This document shows positions 7,969 to 17,461 of a DNA stretch of 64,000 nucleotides, piece by piece. Made by a program: the position numbers and the translations under genes. Position 1 is the stretch's first letter. Each line of letters starts with the position of its first letter. The stretch lies in contig OZ252048.1 of the NCBI GenBank assembly GCA_965247915.1, positions 1,984,001 through 2,048,000 of the forward strand, in the 5' to 3' direction. Source of the DNA: JAKZRT01 sp965247915. Its GTDB lineage: Bacteria; Pseudomonadota; Alphaproteobacteria; Rhodobacterales; Rhodobacteraceae. The notes under the pieces are model-generated. The model ran no database searches. It had not been told where the DNA came from and worked only from the letters and a program-made list of their open reading frames with translations.

Positions 7969-9336
7969 TTAGACCGCTGCTGCTGCCCGGCTTGGGTTCG
8001 ACGCGAGTTCTTCGGCAACCAGAAAAGCCAGTTCCAGCGACTGGCTGGCGTTCAGCCTAGGATCACAGGCCGTGTGGTACCGATCTGACAGATCCTCATC
8101 GGTCACGGCCCGCACGCCGCCGGTGCATTCGGTCACATCCTGGCCGGTCATCTCGAAATGGACGCCACCCGGAACGGTCCCCTCGGCGCGATGGATCGCG
8201 AAAAACTCGCGTACCTCGCGCAGAACCGAATCGAACGGTCTGGTCTTGTACCCTGTTGACGACTTGATTGTGTTTCCGTGCATCGGGTCGCAGGACCACA
8301 CAACAATGGCGCCCTCTTCACGAACGGCCTTGATCAGTCTCGGCAGGTGGTCGCCCACGGCCCCTGCCCCAAAGCGCGCGATCAGGGTCAGGCGCCCGGC
8401 TTCATTCGCGGGGTTGAGTATGGCCATCAGCGCTTTCAGGTCCTGGGCCGTGGTTGTCGGGCCGCATTTCATGCCAATCGGGTTCTGAACGCCGCGCGCA
8501 AATTCCACGTGGGCCCCGTCGGGCTGGCGCGTTCTGTCGCCGATCCAGATCATGTGACCCGATCCCGCGATCGGAAGGCCGGTGGTTGAATCGATCCGGC
8601 AAAGCGCCTCTTCGTATTCAAGCAGCAAGGCCTCGTGGCTGGTATAAAACTCGACCGTGCTCAGCTCGTGGTTATTTTCCCCTGTCAGACCGGCAGCAGC
8701 CATAAAGTCGATACTGTCTTGTATTCGGTTGGCCATATCGCGAAACTTTTCGGTGTCGTCGCGATCAGTAAACCCAAGCGTCCAGGAATGAACCCGGTGG
8801 ATGTCGGCAAACCCGCCTGTCGAAAACGCGCGCAACAAATTCAGCGTTGCCGCGGCTTGCGTGTAGGCCTGCAACATCTTGCTTGGGTTCGGGCTGCGCG
8901 CCTCGGGCGTGAAGGCCAATTCGTTAATGATATCACCACGGTAGCTGGGCAGTTCCACGCCGTCCAAAGTCTCGGTCGCGGCCGAGCGCGGCTTGGCGAA
9001 CTGGCCGGCCATGCGACCGACTTTGATCACCGGTACCTTGGCCCCAAATGTCAGGACCATGGCCATCTGCAGCATTACTTTGAACGTATCGCGAATGTTG
9101 TCGGCCGAAAACTGGGCAAAACTCTCCGCGCAATCACCACCCTGCAAAAGAAACGCCTGCCCGGTGGATGCATCGGCCAGCGCGCGCTTAAGCCGGCACG
9201 CCTCGCCCGCGAAAACCAGCGGCGGATAGGTCGCAAGCTGCGCTTCGACCGCATTCAGTTCGGTCAAATCATCGTATTCCGGCATCTGAATGCGCGGCTT
9301 GTTGCGCCAGTCAGATTTGGACCAGGTTCCAGCCAT
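7969..9336 (-). CDS. 3-deoxy-7-phosphoheptulonate synthase, class II (plant-type)
   Basis: A 455-residue class II DAHP synthase that condenses phosphoenolpyruvate and erythrose 4-phosphate in the first step of aromatic amino-acid synthesis. Conserved stretches include FLLQGGDCAESF, KVGRMAGQFAKPRS, LPSYRGDIIN, HSWTLGF, NPIGMKCGPTT, SCDPMHGNT and FEMTGQDVTECTGG. The length and N-terminus (WSKSDWRNKPRIQMPEY) are normal. It stands alone, transcribed away from the GlxA-type regulator. I saw no leader peptide or attenuator in the 166 bases upstream. Confidence 0.95.
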   Translation of the reverse strand: MAGTWSKSDWRNKPRIQMPEYDDLTELNAVEAQLATYPPLVFAGEACRLKRALADASTGQAFLLQGGDCAESFAQFSADNIRDTFKVMLQMAMVLTFGAKVPVIKVGRMAGQFAKPRSAATETLDGVELPSYRGDIINELAFTPEARSPNPSKMLQAYTQAAATLNLLRAFSTGGFADIHRVHSWTLGFTDRDDTEKFRDMANRIQDSIDFMAAAGLTGENNHELSTVEFYTSHEALLLEYEEALCRIDSTTGLPIAGSGHMIWIGDRTRQPDGAHVEFARGVQNPIGMKCGPTTTAQDLKALMAILNPANEAGRLTLIARFGAGAVGDHLPRLIKAVREEGAIVVWSCDPMHGNTIKSSTGYKTRPFDSVLREVREFFAIHRAEGTVPGGVHFEMTGQDVTECTGGVRAVTDEDLSDRYHTACDPRLNASQSLELAFLVAEELASNPSRAAAAV

Positions 9337-9502
9337 CGGATTGCTCCGCCTGTAAATTTCGGTTTCGAGCGCGGTTTATAGCAGGGTTACAAGGGCTTGC
9401 CACATCAAAATCGACCGCCACCGGCTCTTTTGGGTCAAGATGCTCTTGAACGTGCCCGAGAATCCTGTTTCCGTCATTTTGAGTTTGTATTCGGAGACGA
9501 AT

Positions 9503-10507
9503 ATGTCTGATTACCAGATCATCGCTTCGACCAGTGCGATGTCCGCAAAGCCCAAGCGGTTTGTCTTTGTTTTGCTTAATAACTTTACGTTGCTTTGCTT
9601 TGCCAGCGCGCTTGAATCACTGCGCATCGCAAATCGGATGTCCGGGCAGAAGTTGTACGATTGGGTCATTACAGGCGAGGGCGGCGACACGGTGTCGTGT
9701 TCGGCGGGCACCGCTTTTGGGCTCGACCATGATCTGAGCGAGACCTCCCGCGATGACGTTGTGCTGGTTTGTGGTGGGATCGACGTGCAGGCGGCCTCGA
9801 CCAAGAAGTTACTGAACTGGCTCAGGCGCGAGGCGCGCCGCGGTGTCGTCATTGCGGGGCTATGCACTGCTGGGTACACGTTGGCCAAAGCAGGGCTTTT
9901 GGACGGCAAGAAAGCCACGATCCACTGGGAAAACCAGGACAGTTTTGCCGAGGAATTTGACGAGGTCGAGCTGACCAAATCGGTTTTTGTCCAGGACGGC
10001 AACCGGCTGACCACGGCGGGCGGCACATCGTCGATTGACCTGATGCTGAAAATCATCGCCGACGATCATGGTGAAGACCTGGCCAATCTGGTTGCCGATC
10101 AACTGATCTACAGCTCGATCCGAACCGATCAGGACACACAGCGGCTCAGCATCCCGACCCGGATCGGGGTGCGCCACCCCAAGCTGTCAACCGTTATTCA
10201 GATGATGGAAGCCAATATCGAAGAACCGATCAGCCCGTCGAAATTGGCGCGTGACGTGGGCATGTCGACCCGGCAGCTGGAACGGCTTTTCCGCCGCTAC
10301 CTGAACCGCAGTCCAAAACGGTATTACATGGAGATTCGCCTGCAAAAGGCGCGCAACCTGTTGATGCAGACCGATATGAGCGTGATTAACGTCGCGCTGG
10401 CCTGCGGATTTGCCTCGCCGTCGCATTTCTCAAAATGCTACCGGTCGCAGTACAACACCACGCCCTACCGCGAACGCGGCGCGCAGGCCGCGCGGTTGTC
10501 GGTTTAG
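9503..10507 (+). CDS. GlxA-family AraC-type transcriptional regulator
   Basis: A 334-residue regulator with an N-terminal DJ-1/PfpI (amidase-like) domain at about 18-180 (FVLLNNFTLLCFASALESL, GLCTAGYTLAKAGLL) and a C-terminal AraC double helix-turn-helix at about 230-325 (SPSKLARDVGMSTRQLERL, VALACGFASPSHFSKCYR). Relatives such as GbdR and CdhR control catabolism of quaternary amines and related compounds. The start ATG 9503 has GGAGA 6 bases upstream; an upstream in-frame ATG at 9440 lacks support. It could control the nearby transporter operon that ends in a dimethylglycine-dehydrogenase-like gene, but that link is inference from proximity. Its stop overlaps that of the convergent sugar-dehydrogenase-like gene. 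Confidence 0.88.
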   Translation: MSDYQIIASTSAMSAKPKRFVFVLLNNFTLLCFASALESLRIANRMSGQKLYDWVITGEGGDTVSCSAGTAFGLDHDLSETSRDDVVLVCGGIDVQAASTKKLLNWLRREARRGVVIAGLCTAGYTLAKAGLLDGKKATIHWENQDSFAEEFDEVELTKSVFVQDGNRLTTAGGTSSIDLMLKIIADDHGEDLANLVADQLIYSSIRTDQDTQRLSIPTRIGVRHPKLSTVIQMMEANIEEPISPSKLARDVGMSTRQLERLFRRYLNRSPKRYYMEIRLQKARNLLMQTDMSVINVALACGFASPSHFSKCYRSQYNTTPYRERGAQAARLSV

Positions 10508-11598
10508 GGCGCAATTCGATAAACCGCGCCGTCGATCACGCTGAGAAACCAGATTGATCCGTCCGGGGCCTCGCGAATATCGCGGACGCGACCGGTCTCG
10601 GGGCTTCTTAGCTGCTCGACCTCGCGCATCTTCCCTGCCCCGTTCAACCGGCTGATATAGTCAAACTTCAGCGACCCCACGAAAATATCGCCGCGCCAGT
10701 CGGTCCAGAGCTTGCCGGAATAGATCATCATCCCCGAAGGCGCGATGGAAGGATCCCAATAGAAATCAGGTTGTTCCATACCGTCTTTGTGCGTCCCCTC
10801 ACCAATCTTCAACCCGGTGTAATGGCGGCCATAGGCGATCACTGGCCAGCCGTAATTGGCACCTTTGCGAATGCGGTTAACCTCATCCCCGCCGCGCGCG
10901 CCGTGCTCGACCACCCAAAGATTGCCCTCAAGATTAAACGCCATGCCCTGCGGGTTGCGATGCCCGTAAGACCGGATTTCCGGCGCCGCGCCGTTCTGAT
11001 CTGCAAACGGATTGCCCGGCGCGGCGCGGCCATCCCGCGTCAGATGCAGGACCGAGCCGTTGTGCCGCGACAGGTCTTGGGCGGAAGGCCGGTCGCCCCG
11101 TTCGCCGATTGTCATGAAGAGCGTGCCGTCAGGGGCTTCGATCACCCGGCTGCCGAAGTGTCTGCCGCCGCGCGACCCCGGCGTCATTTCGAAGAGTGTC
11201 AGAAAGTTCAACAGTTGCGTACCGTCCGTGGCCAGCGTCCCGCGACCGAGCGCTGTTCCTTCACCGCGACTTTGCACCTTTGAAAAGGTGAGATAAATCT
11301 GCCGTGTTCGCCCAAAATCGCGCGGGATCATGACATCCAAAAGGCCGCCCTGCCCTTTGGCCACGACCTTTGGAACGCCGCGCACCTCGCGCCGCTCGCC
11401 GTTTTTGAACAGCCAAAGGCGACCGGCGCGTTCGGTGACCAGAAAGCCGCCACCAGGCAGAAAACCGAGCCCCCAGGGCTCGTCCAGCCCATTGGCCATG
11501 GTCGTCACAGAAAGCCGCCCCTGGCTGCTTTCCATAGCTGCCAATGTCGTCGCAGACAGGCAAAACCCGATGAGGATCGCCATCGCTCGAATAATCAT
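10504..11598 (-). CDS. Secreted PQQ-dependent sugar dehydrogenase-like protein
   Basis: This 364-residue protein begins with a signal peptide (MIIRAMAILIGFCLSATTLAA) and continues as a beta-propeller of the soluble aldose/glucose dehydrogenase family (YliI-like). Characteristic stretches are GLDEPWGLGFLPGG, GQGGLLDVMIP, GGRHFGSRVIEAPDG, GHRNPQGMAFN, WVVEHGARGGDE and NYGWPVIAYG. It is expected in the periplasm, where it oxidises a sugar with PQQ or another quinone cofactor. No PQQ synthesis genes are in the window. The start at 11598 was chosen because the signal peptide begins there; upstream codons in frame add an unlikely leader. Confidence 0.88.
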   Translation of the reverse strand: MIIRAMAILIGFCLSATTLAAMESSQGRLSVTTMANGLDEPWGLGFLPGGGFLVTERAGRLWLFKNGERREVRGVPKVVAKGQGGLLDVMIPRDFGRTRQIYLTFSKVQSRGEGTALGRGTLATDGTQLLNFLTLFEMTPGSRGGRHFGSRVIEAPDGTLFMTIGERGDRPSAQDLSRHNGSVLHLTRDGRAAPGNPFADQNGAAPEIRSYGHRNPQGMAFNLEGNLWVVEHGARGGDEVNRIRKGANYGWPVIAYGRHYTGLKIGEGTHKDGMEQPDFYWDPSIAPSGMMIYSGKLWTDWRGDIFVGSLKFDYISRLNGAGKMREVEQLRSPETGRVRDIREAPDGSIWFLSVIDGAVYRIAP

Positions 11599-11769
11599 CG
11601 CAGCACCCGATTCAGCGTTGCACGGCGCGGCCATGGTAATCGCAATTTGGGGTTGATGCCACTTCGGTTGCCTCAGCGTCGGTGGCAGCGCCAAACAAAT
11701 GCGGGCTTTTCAAACGCTTCGTGGCACATTAGCGTGGCTGAAGGACGCTTAGATCCAACAAGGGAGAGA

Positions 11770-12963
11770 ATGATGAAAAAGCTTCTGGCGGCGACCGCCG
11801 CAATGGCACTCATGACGGGCACCGCTTTTGCGGGCGCGCATTCTGAAATCAAGATCGGAATTATCTTTGGCTTCACCGGTCCGATCGAATCCTTGACGCC
11901 ACCAATGGCGGATGGGGCAGAACTGGCTATGAAAGAAGTCACCGATAGCGGGCTTCTGCTGGGTGGCGCGTCAGTGACGCCTGTAAGGGCAGATTCGACT
12001 TGTATCGATTCGGGTGCGGCCCAAGCCGCCGCCGAACGTCTGATCACTGGTGACGGTGTAAAGGCGATTGTGGGCGCAGATTGCTCGGGCGTTACCGGCG
12101 CGATCCTGCAGAACGTCGCCTTGCCAAATGGCATCGTGATGATCTCACCTTCAGCCACGTCACCCGCGCTTTCAACCGCCGAAGACAATGGTCTGTTCTT
12201 CCGTACATCACCGTCCGATGCACGTCAGGGCGTGGTGATGACCGAAGTTCTGATGGAAAACGGGATCAACGAAGTTGCGGTCACCTATACCAACAATGAC
12301 TATGGCAAGGGCCTTGCCGACGCCTTCCAGGCGGCATACGAGGCCGCTGGCGGATCGGTCACCATCAACACGTCGCACGAAGATGGCAAGGCCGACTATT
12401 CGGCTGAAGTTGGTGCGCTGGCTGCTGCCGGTGGCCAGCGTCTGGTGGTTGCCGGATATGTCGATCAGGGTGGTTCGGGCATCGTTCGTGCAGCACTTGA
12501 TTCGGGCGCTTTCGACACCTTCCACTTCCCCGACGGGATGATCGGCACGAAGCTTGAAGAAAACTTCGGGTCCGAGATTGACGGATCGACCGGTCAGCAT
12601 CCGGGCACCGACAGTGATGGCGCTTCGATGTACACCGAAATGGTCGGCGATGCGTTTGATGCGACGTCCCCCTTCACGCCCGAAGCCTATGATGCGGCGG
12701 CATTGATTATGCTGGCGATGCAGGCGGCTGGGTCAGCTGACTCGGGCGATTTCAAAGGTAGCGTCATGGACGTGGCAAACGCACCGGGCGAACAGATCTA
12801 CCCCGGAGAGCTGGCCAAAGCTCTGCAGATCCTCGCTGATGGCGGTGAAATCGACTATGTCGGCGCCACGGCGGTCGAGCTGATCGGACCGGGCGAAAGC
12901 GCCGGGAACTACCGCCAGATCGAACTCAAAGGCGGCCTGATCACGACGGTTCAGTACCGCTGA
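11770..12963 (+). CDS. ABC transporter substrate-binding protein (branched-chain amino acid/urea type)
   Basis: A 397-residue periplasmic binding protein of the Peripla_BP_6 family. It has a signal peptide (MMKKLLAATAAMALMTGTAFA) followed by KIGIIFGFTGPIESLTPPM, VKAIVGADCSGVTGAILQNVA, SPSATSPALST, NDYGKGLADAFQAAYEAAG and TPEAYDAAALIMLAMQAAG. AGGGAGA lies just before the tandem ATG codons at 11770 and 11773. It heads an operon with two ATPases, two permeases and a flavoprotein. The ligand cannot be read from the sequence; the downstream dehydrogenase suggests an N-methylated glycine derivative or similar amine. A strong hairpin separates it from the ATPase genes. Confidence 0.92.
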   Translation: MMKKLLAATAAMALMTGTAFAGAHSEIKIGIIFGFTGPIESLTPPMADGAELAMKEVTDSGLLLGGASVTPVRADSTCIDSGAAQAAAERLITGDGVKAIVGADCSGVTGAILQNVALPNGIVMISPSATSPALSTAEDNGLFFRTSPSDARQGVVMTEVLMENGINEVAVTYTNNDYGKGLADAFQAAYEAAGGSVTINTSHEDGKADYSAEVGALAAAGGQRLVVAGYVDQGGSGIVRAALDSGAFDTFHFPDGMIGTKLEENFGSEIDGSTGQHPGTDSDGASMYTEMVGDAFDATSPFTPEAYDAAALIMLAMQAAGSADSGDFKGSVMDVANAPGEQIYPGELAKALQILADGGEIDYVGATAVELIGPGESAGNYRQIELKGGLITTVQYR

Positions 12964-12981
12964 TCTGACCCAAAACCAATT

Positions 12982-13010
12982 AGACAGCCCGGGCAAACCC
13001 CGGGCTGTCT
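12982..13010 (+). other. 12-bp perfect hairpin between binding-protein and ATPase genes
   Basis: AGACAGCCCGGG (12982-12993) and its exact complement (12999-13010) enclose the loop CAAAC. No T tract follows, so it is not a classical terminator. Its position after the binding-protein gene fits a stabilising or attenuating hairpin that keeps binding-protein mRNA in excess over the membrane components. Confidence 0.8.
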
Positions 13011-13031
13011 GAGTACGGGGGGGTGTGCGGC

Positions 13032-13823
13032 ATGATCGAGGTTCAGAACCTGCACCGGCATTTTGGCGGCTTTCGCGCGGTCGATGGGTCCAGCCTGACC
13101 ATCGCCGAAGGGTCGATCACCGGCTTGATCGGACCTAATGGCGCGGGAAAAACCACGCTTTTCAACGTGGTCGCCGGCGTTCTTAAACCGACATCGGGCC
13201 GTGTATTCATGAGTGGCGAAGACATTACCGGTCTGCCGCCGCACGAGCTCTTTCGCAAAGGGCTGCTGAGAACATTTCAGATTGCCCACGAATTTGGCAC
13301 CATGAGCGTGCGCGAGAACCTGATGATGGTGCCGTCGGGCCAGTCGGGCGAAGCGCTGTGGAATGCCTGGTTTCAGCGCAAAAGGATCGAAACCGAAGAA
13401 GCGGTCTTGTTGAAGAAGGCCGATGAAGTCCTTGAATTTCTTACAATAGATCATTTGAAAGATGAAAAAGCCGGCAACCTTTCGGGTGGCCAGAAAAAGC
13501 TGCTGGAACTGGGCCGGACCATGATGGTCGATGCGAGGGTCGTGTTCCTGGACGAGGTTGGCGCGGGTGTGAACCGGACGCTTTTGAACACGATCGGAGA
13601 TGCAATTCTCCGGCTAAATGCTGAAAGAGGTTACACGTTTTGCGTGATCGAACATGACATGGATTTCATCGGGCGTCTGTGCGACCCGGTCATCTGCATG
13701 GCCGAAGGGCACGTTCTGGCCGAAGGCACAATTGCCGAAATCAAAGCCAACGAACAAGTGATCGAGGCCTATCTTGGCACCGGCCGGAAGAACAAAGCCA
13801 TGGCGGCGGAGGACGCGGTATGA
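13032..13823 (+). CDS. ABC transporter ATP-binding protein, LivG type
   Basis: A 263-residue cytoplasmic ATPase of the high-affinity branched-chain-amino-acid transporter class. Walker A GPNGAGKTT lies at residues 34-42, followed by the LivG-type insertion RKGLLRTFQIAHEFGTMSVREN, the signature LSGGQKKLLELG and the Walker B region VVFLDEVGAGVN. The usual LDEP reads LDEV here, an uncommon but tolerated change. The C-terminal HVLAEGTIAEIKANEQVIEAYLG is typical of LivG. The start is ATG 13032. Its stop overlaps the next ATPase start (ATGA at 13820), so the two are translationally coupled. Confidence 0.92.
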   Translation: MIEVQNLHRHFGGFRAVDGSSLTIAEGSITGLIGPNGAGKTTLFNVVAGVLKPTSGRVFMSGEDITGLPPHELFRKGLLRTFQIAHEFGTMSVRENLMMVPSGQSGEALWNAWFQRKRIETEEAVLLKKADEVLEFLTIDHLKDEKAGNLSGGQKKLLELGRTMMVDARVVFLDEVGAGVNRTLLNTIGDAILRLNAERGYTFCVIEHDMDFIGRLCDPVICMAEGHVLAEGTIAEIKANEQVIEAYLGTGRKNKAMAAEDAV

Positions 13824-14533
13824 GCGGGCCGTTTCTGATCGGCGAAGTTATGACCGGCGGTTACGGAACCGGTGCTGATATCCTGCACGACTGCACTGTG
13901 GCAGTCGAGGAAGGCGAGATCGCGGTGATCGTCGGCCCTAATGGCGCCGGGAAATCGACGGCTATGAAGGCCGTGTTCGGGATGCTGGACCTGCGCGGCG
14001 GCGCGGTGCGTTTGGGCGGCGAGGATATCAGCGCGCTGAGCCCCCAGGACCGTGTCGCCAAGGGCATGGCGTTCGTGCCGCAGAACCAGAACATCTTTAC
14101 CTCGATGACCGTCGAGGAAAACCTGGAAATGGGGGCGTTCCTGCGGCGCGACGACATTTGGGCCACGATGGAGCAGGTTTTCGAACTGTTTCCCATCCTC
14201 AAAGACAAGCGGCGGCAGGCCGCGGGCGAGCTTAGCGGCGGGCAACGGCAGCAAGTAGCGGTCGGTCGAGCGCTGATGACACAGCCCAAAGTGCTGATGC
14301 TGGACGAACCGACCGCGGGCGTCAGCCCGATTGTGATGGACGAGCTTTTCGACCGGATCATCGAAGTGGCACGGACCGGTATTTCCATTCTGATGGTGGA
14401 ACAGAACGCCAGACAAGCGCTTGAGATTGCTGACAAAGGGTATGTTATGGTGCAGGGGCGAAACCGCTATACCGACACCGGCAGGGCGCTGTTGAACAAC
14501 CCCGATGTCCGCAAAAGTTTCTTGGGCGGCTGA
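13820..14533 (+). CDS. ABC transporter ATP-binding protein, LivF type
   Basis: A 237-residue ATPase partner of the preceding gene. Walker A GPNGAGKST lies at about 39-47, then the LivF-type FVPQNQNIFTSMTVEENL, the signature LSGGQRQQVAVGRALM and Walker B LMLDEPTAGVSP, with VEQNARQALEIADKGYVM at the C-terminal end. It starts with ATG overlapping the preceding stop. Together the two ATPases should drive the permease pair encoded at 15150-17461. Confidence 0.93.
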   Translation: MSGPFLIGEVMTGGYGTGADILHDCTVAVEEGEIAVIVGPNGAGKSTAMKAVFGMLDLRGGAVRLGGEDISALSPQDRVAKGMAFVPQNQNIFTSMTVEENLEMGAFLRRDDIWATMEQVFELFPILKDKRRQAAGELSGGQRQQVAVGRALMTQPKVLMLDEPTAGVSPIVMDELFDRIIEVARTGISILMVEQNARQALEIADKGYVMVQGRNRYTDTGRALLNNPDVRKSFLGG

Positions 14534-14707
14534 GCGCGATGGAATCGCCAATTACCCCCAGAGTCGAAAACAAACTGTTGCCGCGCATTGTCTGGTGTTC
14601 GAGCGGTACTGCTCTAAGTTGCAAGTTGGCGCCATGGGCTGTTGGCGCCGGGCTGTCTGCGGTTATTTCGTGCAGGTCAGCCAAAGCGCAATTGGGTGGG
14701 GGAGCGC

Positions 14708-15127
14708 ATGGGGGCGGTCTCGGTACTGATATTGGCGGCGCTGGATGCCGCGCCAACGGGCGGCGCGGCGGCGATGGAATGTGGATTTCCGTCAGTTCGA
14801 ACGGACGAACCGGCAATTCACGCAGAGATCGCGATCAGCCAGGACATCTACAGCATTCCCGGTATTATCGGGGTGCAAATAGTTCTGAACGCTGGCGCTC
14901 GCCTGTCGGCACGCGCCCAGTATATTGGAACGCAGGGTCAAAGCACGATAATGATCGCGGGATCACCCGTCGATCGCATCTATTACACGATTGCACTGCA
15001 TTCAGACGGCACAGCGGCGCTGACTATTCAGGATATGCGCCAGGAAACCGGGCCAAATCCAGGGGTCACGCGGCGCGGCACCTGTCGAAATCATCAGGCT
15101 CTGATGGAACGGGTGCAGACCTACTGA
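14708..15127 (+). CDS. Small exported protein of unknown function inside the transporter operon
   Basis: I do not recognise this 139-residue product. It begins with a likely signal peptide (MGAVSVLILAALDAAPTGGAA) followed by a short Cys-containing domain (MECGFPSVRTDEP; a second Cys in RRGTCRNHQ near the end), so a single disulfide in the periplasm is possible. GGGGGAG lies just upstream of ATG 14708; a longer frame from 14642 has no better start. It lies between the LivF-type ATPase and the LivH-type permease on the same strand, 22 bases before the latter, and so is probably cotranscribed. Such an insertion is not part of a standard liv operon. Confidence 0.6.
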   Translation: MGAVSVLILAALDAAPTGGAAAMECGFPSVRTDEPAIHAEIAISQDIYSIPGIIGVQIVLNAGARLSARAQYIGTQGQSTIMIAGSPVDRIYYTIALHSDGTAALTIQDMRQETGPNPGVTRRGTCRNHQALMERVQTY

Positions 15128-15149
15128 TCCGAACTTCGGGGGGCCGGGC

Positions 15150-16160
15150 ATGGACGCATTGAACGCGATCGTCGCGCTTTTGAACTTTGTGGTGATCCCG
15201 GCCACGGCTTATGGCGCCCAGCTGGCATTGGGCGCGCTTGGCGTGACGCTGATCTACGGCATCCTGCGGTTCTCCAATTTTGCCCACGGCGACACCATGG
15301 CCTTTGGCGCGATGATCACCATTCTAGTCACCTGGTGGCTACAAAGTCTTGGGGTCAGCCTGGGCCCGCTGCCCACAGCGCTGTTGGCTTTGCCCGTTGG
15401 CATCGCGGCGACAGCGGTGCTGCTTTTGTTCACCGACCGCGTTGTCTATCGGTTTTATCGCGCACAGCGCGCCGCGCCGGTCATTCTGGTGATCGTGTCC
15501 ATGGGCGTCATGTTCATCACCAACGGCCTGGTCCGGTTCGTCATCGGGCCGGGCGACCAGCGATTTGCCGATGGTGTGCGCTTCATTATCTCGGCCCGCG
15601 ACTTCAAAACTATGACGAGCCTCAGCGAAGGGCTGGCCTTCAAAACCACCCAAGGCCTGACGATTGTGACGGCGGTCATCGTAGTCGTGGCATTGTTCTG
15701 GTTTCTCAACCGGACGCGCACCGGCAAGTCGATGCGCGCCTATTCCGACAACCGCGATCTGGCGCTCTTGTCAGGCATCAACCCCGAGCGCGTGGTCTTG
15801 GTGACATGGCTGCTCGTGGCGACCCTGGCGACGATTGCAGGGGTGCTCTACGGGCTCGATAAATCTTTCAAACCCTTCACCTATTTTTCGCTGCTGCTGC
15901 CAATTTTCGCGAGCGCGATCGTGGGCGGGCTGGGAAGCCCGCTAGGCGCAATTGCCGGCGGATTTGTCATCGCGTTCTCCGAGGTCACAGTGACCTACGC
16001 TTGGAAGAAAGTTGCCAATTACCTGCTGCCCGAATCCTGGGAAATTTCGGGCTTGGCCCAGCTTTTGAGCACCGATTACAAATTCGCGGTCTCGTTCGCG
16101 ATTTTGGTGATCGTCCTGCTTTTCAAACCCACAGGCCTTTTCAAGGGGCAAACCGCATGA
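15150..16160 (+). CDS. ABC transporter permease, LivH type
   Basis: A 336-residue inner-membrane permease of the branched-chain-amino-acid transporter class. It has about eight hydrophobic segments, with ALGVTLIYGILRFSNFAHGDTMAFGA near the N-terminus and VGGLGSPLGAIAGGFVIAFSE before the C-terminal helices. The loop LLSGINPERVVLVTWLLVATLA matches LivH-like EAA loops. The stop overlaps the start of the partner permease (ATGA at 16157). Confidence 0.92.
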   Translation: MDALNAIVALLNFVVIPATAYGAQLALGALGVTLIYGILRFSNFAHGDTMAFGAMITILVTWWLQSLGVSLGPLPTALLALPVGIAATAVLLLFTDRVVYRFYRAQRAAPVILVIVSMGVMFITNGLVRFVIGPGDQRFADGVRFIISARDFKTMTSLSEGLAFKTTQGLTIVTAVIVVVALFWFLNRTRTGKSMRAYSDNRDLALLSGINPERVVLVTWLLVATLATIAGVLYGLDKSFKPFTYFSLLLPIFASAIVGGLGSPLGAIAGGFVIAFSEVTVTYAWKKVANYLLPESWEISGLAQLLSTDYKFAVSFAILVIVLLFKPTGLFKGQTA

Positions 16161-17461
16161 GCGATCGCCTCAGAACCCCGCTTTTGTTTGCTCTTGTCGC
16201 GGCGCTTATAGCCGGGGCCGGTTTTGTTCAGGGCCCGAACACAGCGCTTCTGCTGGTCAACATGGGGCTGATATCGGCGATCATGTCTTTGGGCGTGAAC
16301 CTGCAATGGGGCTATGCCGGGCTTTTCAACATCGGGATTATGGGGTTTGTGGCGCTTGGCGGGTTGGCCGCGGTGATCGTCGGTATGCCGCCCACGGTTG
16401 ATGCCTGGGCGGCTGGTGGGCTGAGGGTTCTGCTGGGCCTGATGCTGGGGGCCGCGACGATTATGGGTGCGATCTACCTCTGGCGCAGGATGGAACCCGG
16501 GCGGCTGCGTTCACTTGCGATGCTGGGCTTTCTGATTGTTGGGTTTTTCATCTATCGCGGGGTTTTTGACGCCGGGGTTGCGGCGGTTGAAAAGGTCAAT
16601 CCGGCGGGCACCGGGTATCTGGGGGGTGCCGGATTACCGATTCTGGTGGCCTGGCCGGTTGGCGGTGTTCTTGCGGCCGGTGCGGCCTGGGTGATTGGCA
16701 AGACTGCCCTTGGCCTGCGGTCGGATTACCTGGCGATCGCCACGCTCGGGATTGCCGAAATTGTCATCGCGGTTCTCAAAAACGAAGAATGGCTGAGCCG
16801 GGGTGTTAAAAACGTCAACGGTATCCCGCGGCCCGTGGCCTACGAGATCGACTTGCAGAACGACCCTGGATTTGTCGAGACGGCGGCATCCTTGGGGTTT
16901 AATCCGGTGACCGCCTCGACGCTTTATATAAAGGCCAGCTATGGCATTCTTTTCGCGGTAGTGCTGTTGATCCTGCTTGTGCTCGCGCAACGCTCGCTGA
17001 AATCGCCGTGGGGCCGAATGATGCGCGCCATTCGCGACAACGAGGTCGCGGCCGAAGCCATGGGCAAAGATGTTACCGCGCGGCATTTGCAAGTATTCGT
17101 CATTGGTTCGGCGGTCTGCGGAATTGCCGGGGCGATGATGACCTCGCTCGACGGGCTGTTGACGCCGGGCACTTATCAGCCGCTGCGCTTTACGTTTCTG
17201 ATCTGGGTGATGGTCATCGTTGGCGGGTCCGGCAACAACTGGGGATCGGTCCTTGGCGGGTTTGTGATCTGGTTTTTCTGGATCGAAGTCGAGCCGATTG
17301 GCCTGTGGCTGATCGACCTGGTGACCTCGGGCCTGTCCGAGGACAGCGCCCTGCGCAACCATCTGATCGACAGCGCGGCGCATATGCGGCTGCTGACCAT
17401 GGGGCTGATCCTGCTTCTGGTGCTTCGGTTCAGCCCGCGCGGGCTTATCCCGGAACGATAG
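16157..17461 (+). CDS. ABC transporter permease, LivM type
   Basis: A 434-residue permease, longer than a minimal LivM because of an extra membrane and loop segment between residues of about 80 and 170. Family stretches are SLGVNLQWGYAGLFNIGIMGFVALG, LGLRSDYLAIATLGIAEIVIAVLKNE, MRAIRDNEVAAEAMGKDVTARHLQVFVIGSAVCGIAGAMM in shortened form, and VGGSGNNWGSVLGGF. It starts at ATG 16157, overlapping the LivH-type gene. It completes the transporter together with the binding protein and two ATPases. Confidence 0.92.
   Translation: MSDRLRTPLLFALVAALIAGAGFVQGPNTALLLVNMGLISAIMSLGVNLQWGYAGLFNIGIMGFVALGGLAAVIVGMPPTVDAWAAGGLRVLLGLMLGAATIMGAIYLWRRMEPGRLRSLAMLGFLIVGFFIYRGVFDAGVAAVEKVNPAGTGYLGGAGLPILVAWPVGGVLAAGAAWVIGKTALGLRSDYLAIATLGIAEIVIAVLKNEEWLSRGVKNVNGIPRPVAYEIDLQNDPGFVETAASLGFNPVTASTLYIKASYGILFAVVLLILLVLAQRSLKSPWGRMMRAIRDNEVAAEAMGKDVTARHLQVFVIGSAVCGIAGAMMTSLDGLLTPGTYQPLRFTFLIWVMVIVGGSGNNWGSVLGGFVIWFFWIEVEPIGLWLIDLVTSGLSEDSALRNHLIDSAAHMRLLTMGLILLLVLRFSPRGLIPER

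Noticed and set aside
8635..9381. 248-codon plus-strand frame opposite DAHP synthase
   Set aside because: It is a shadow of the class II DAHP synthase gene and has no start context or domain.
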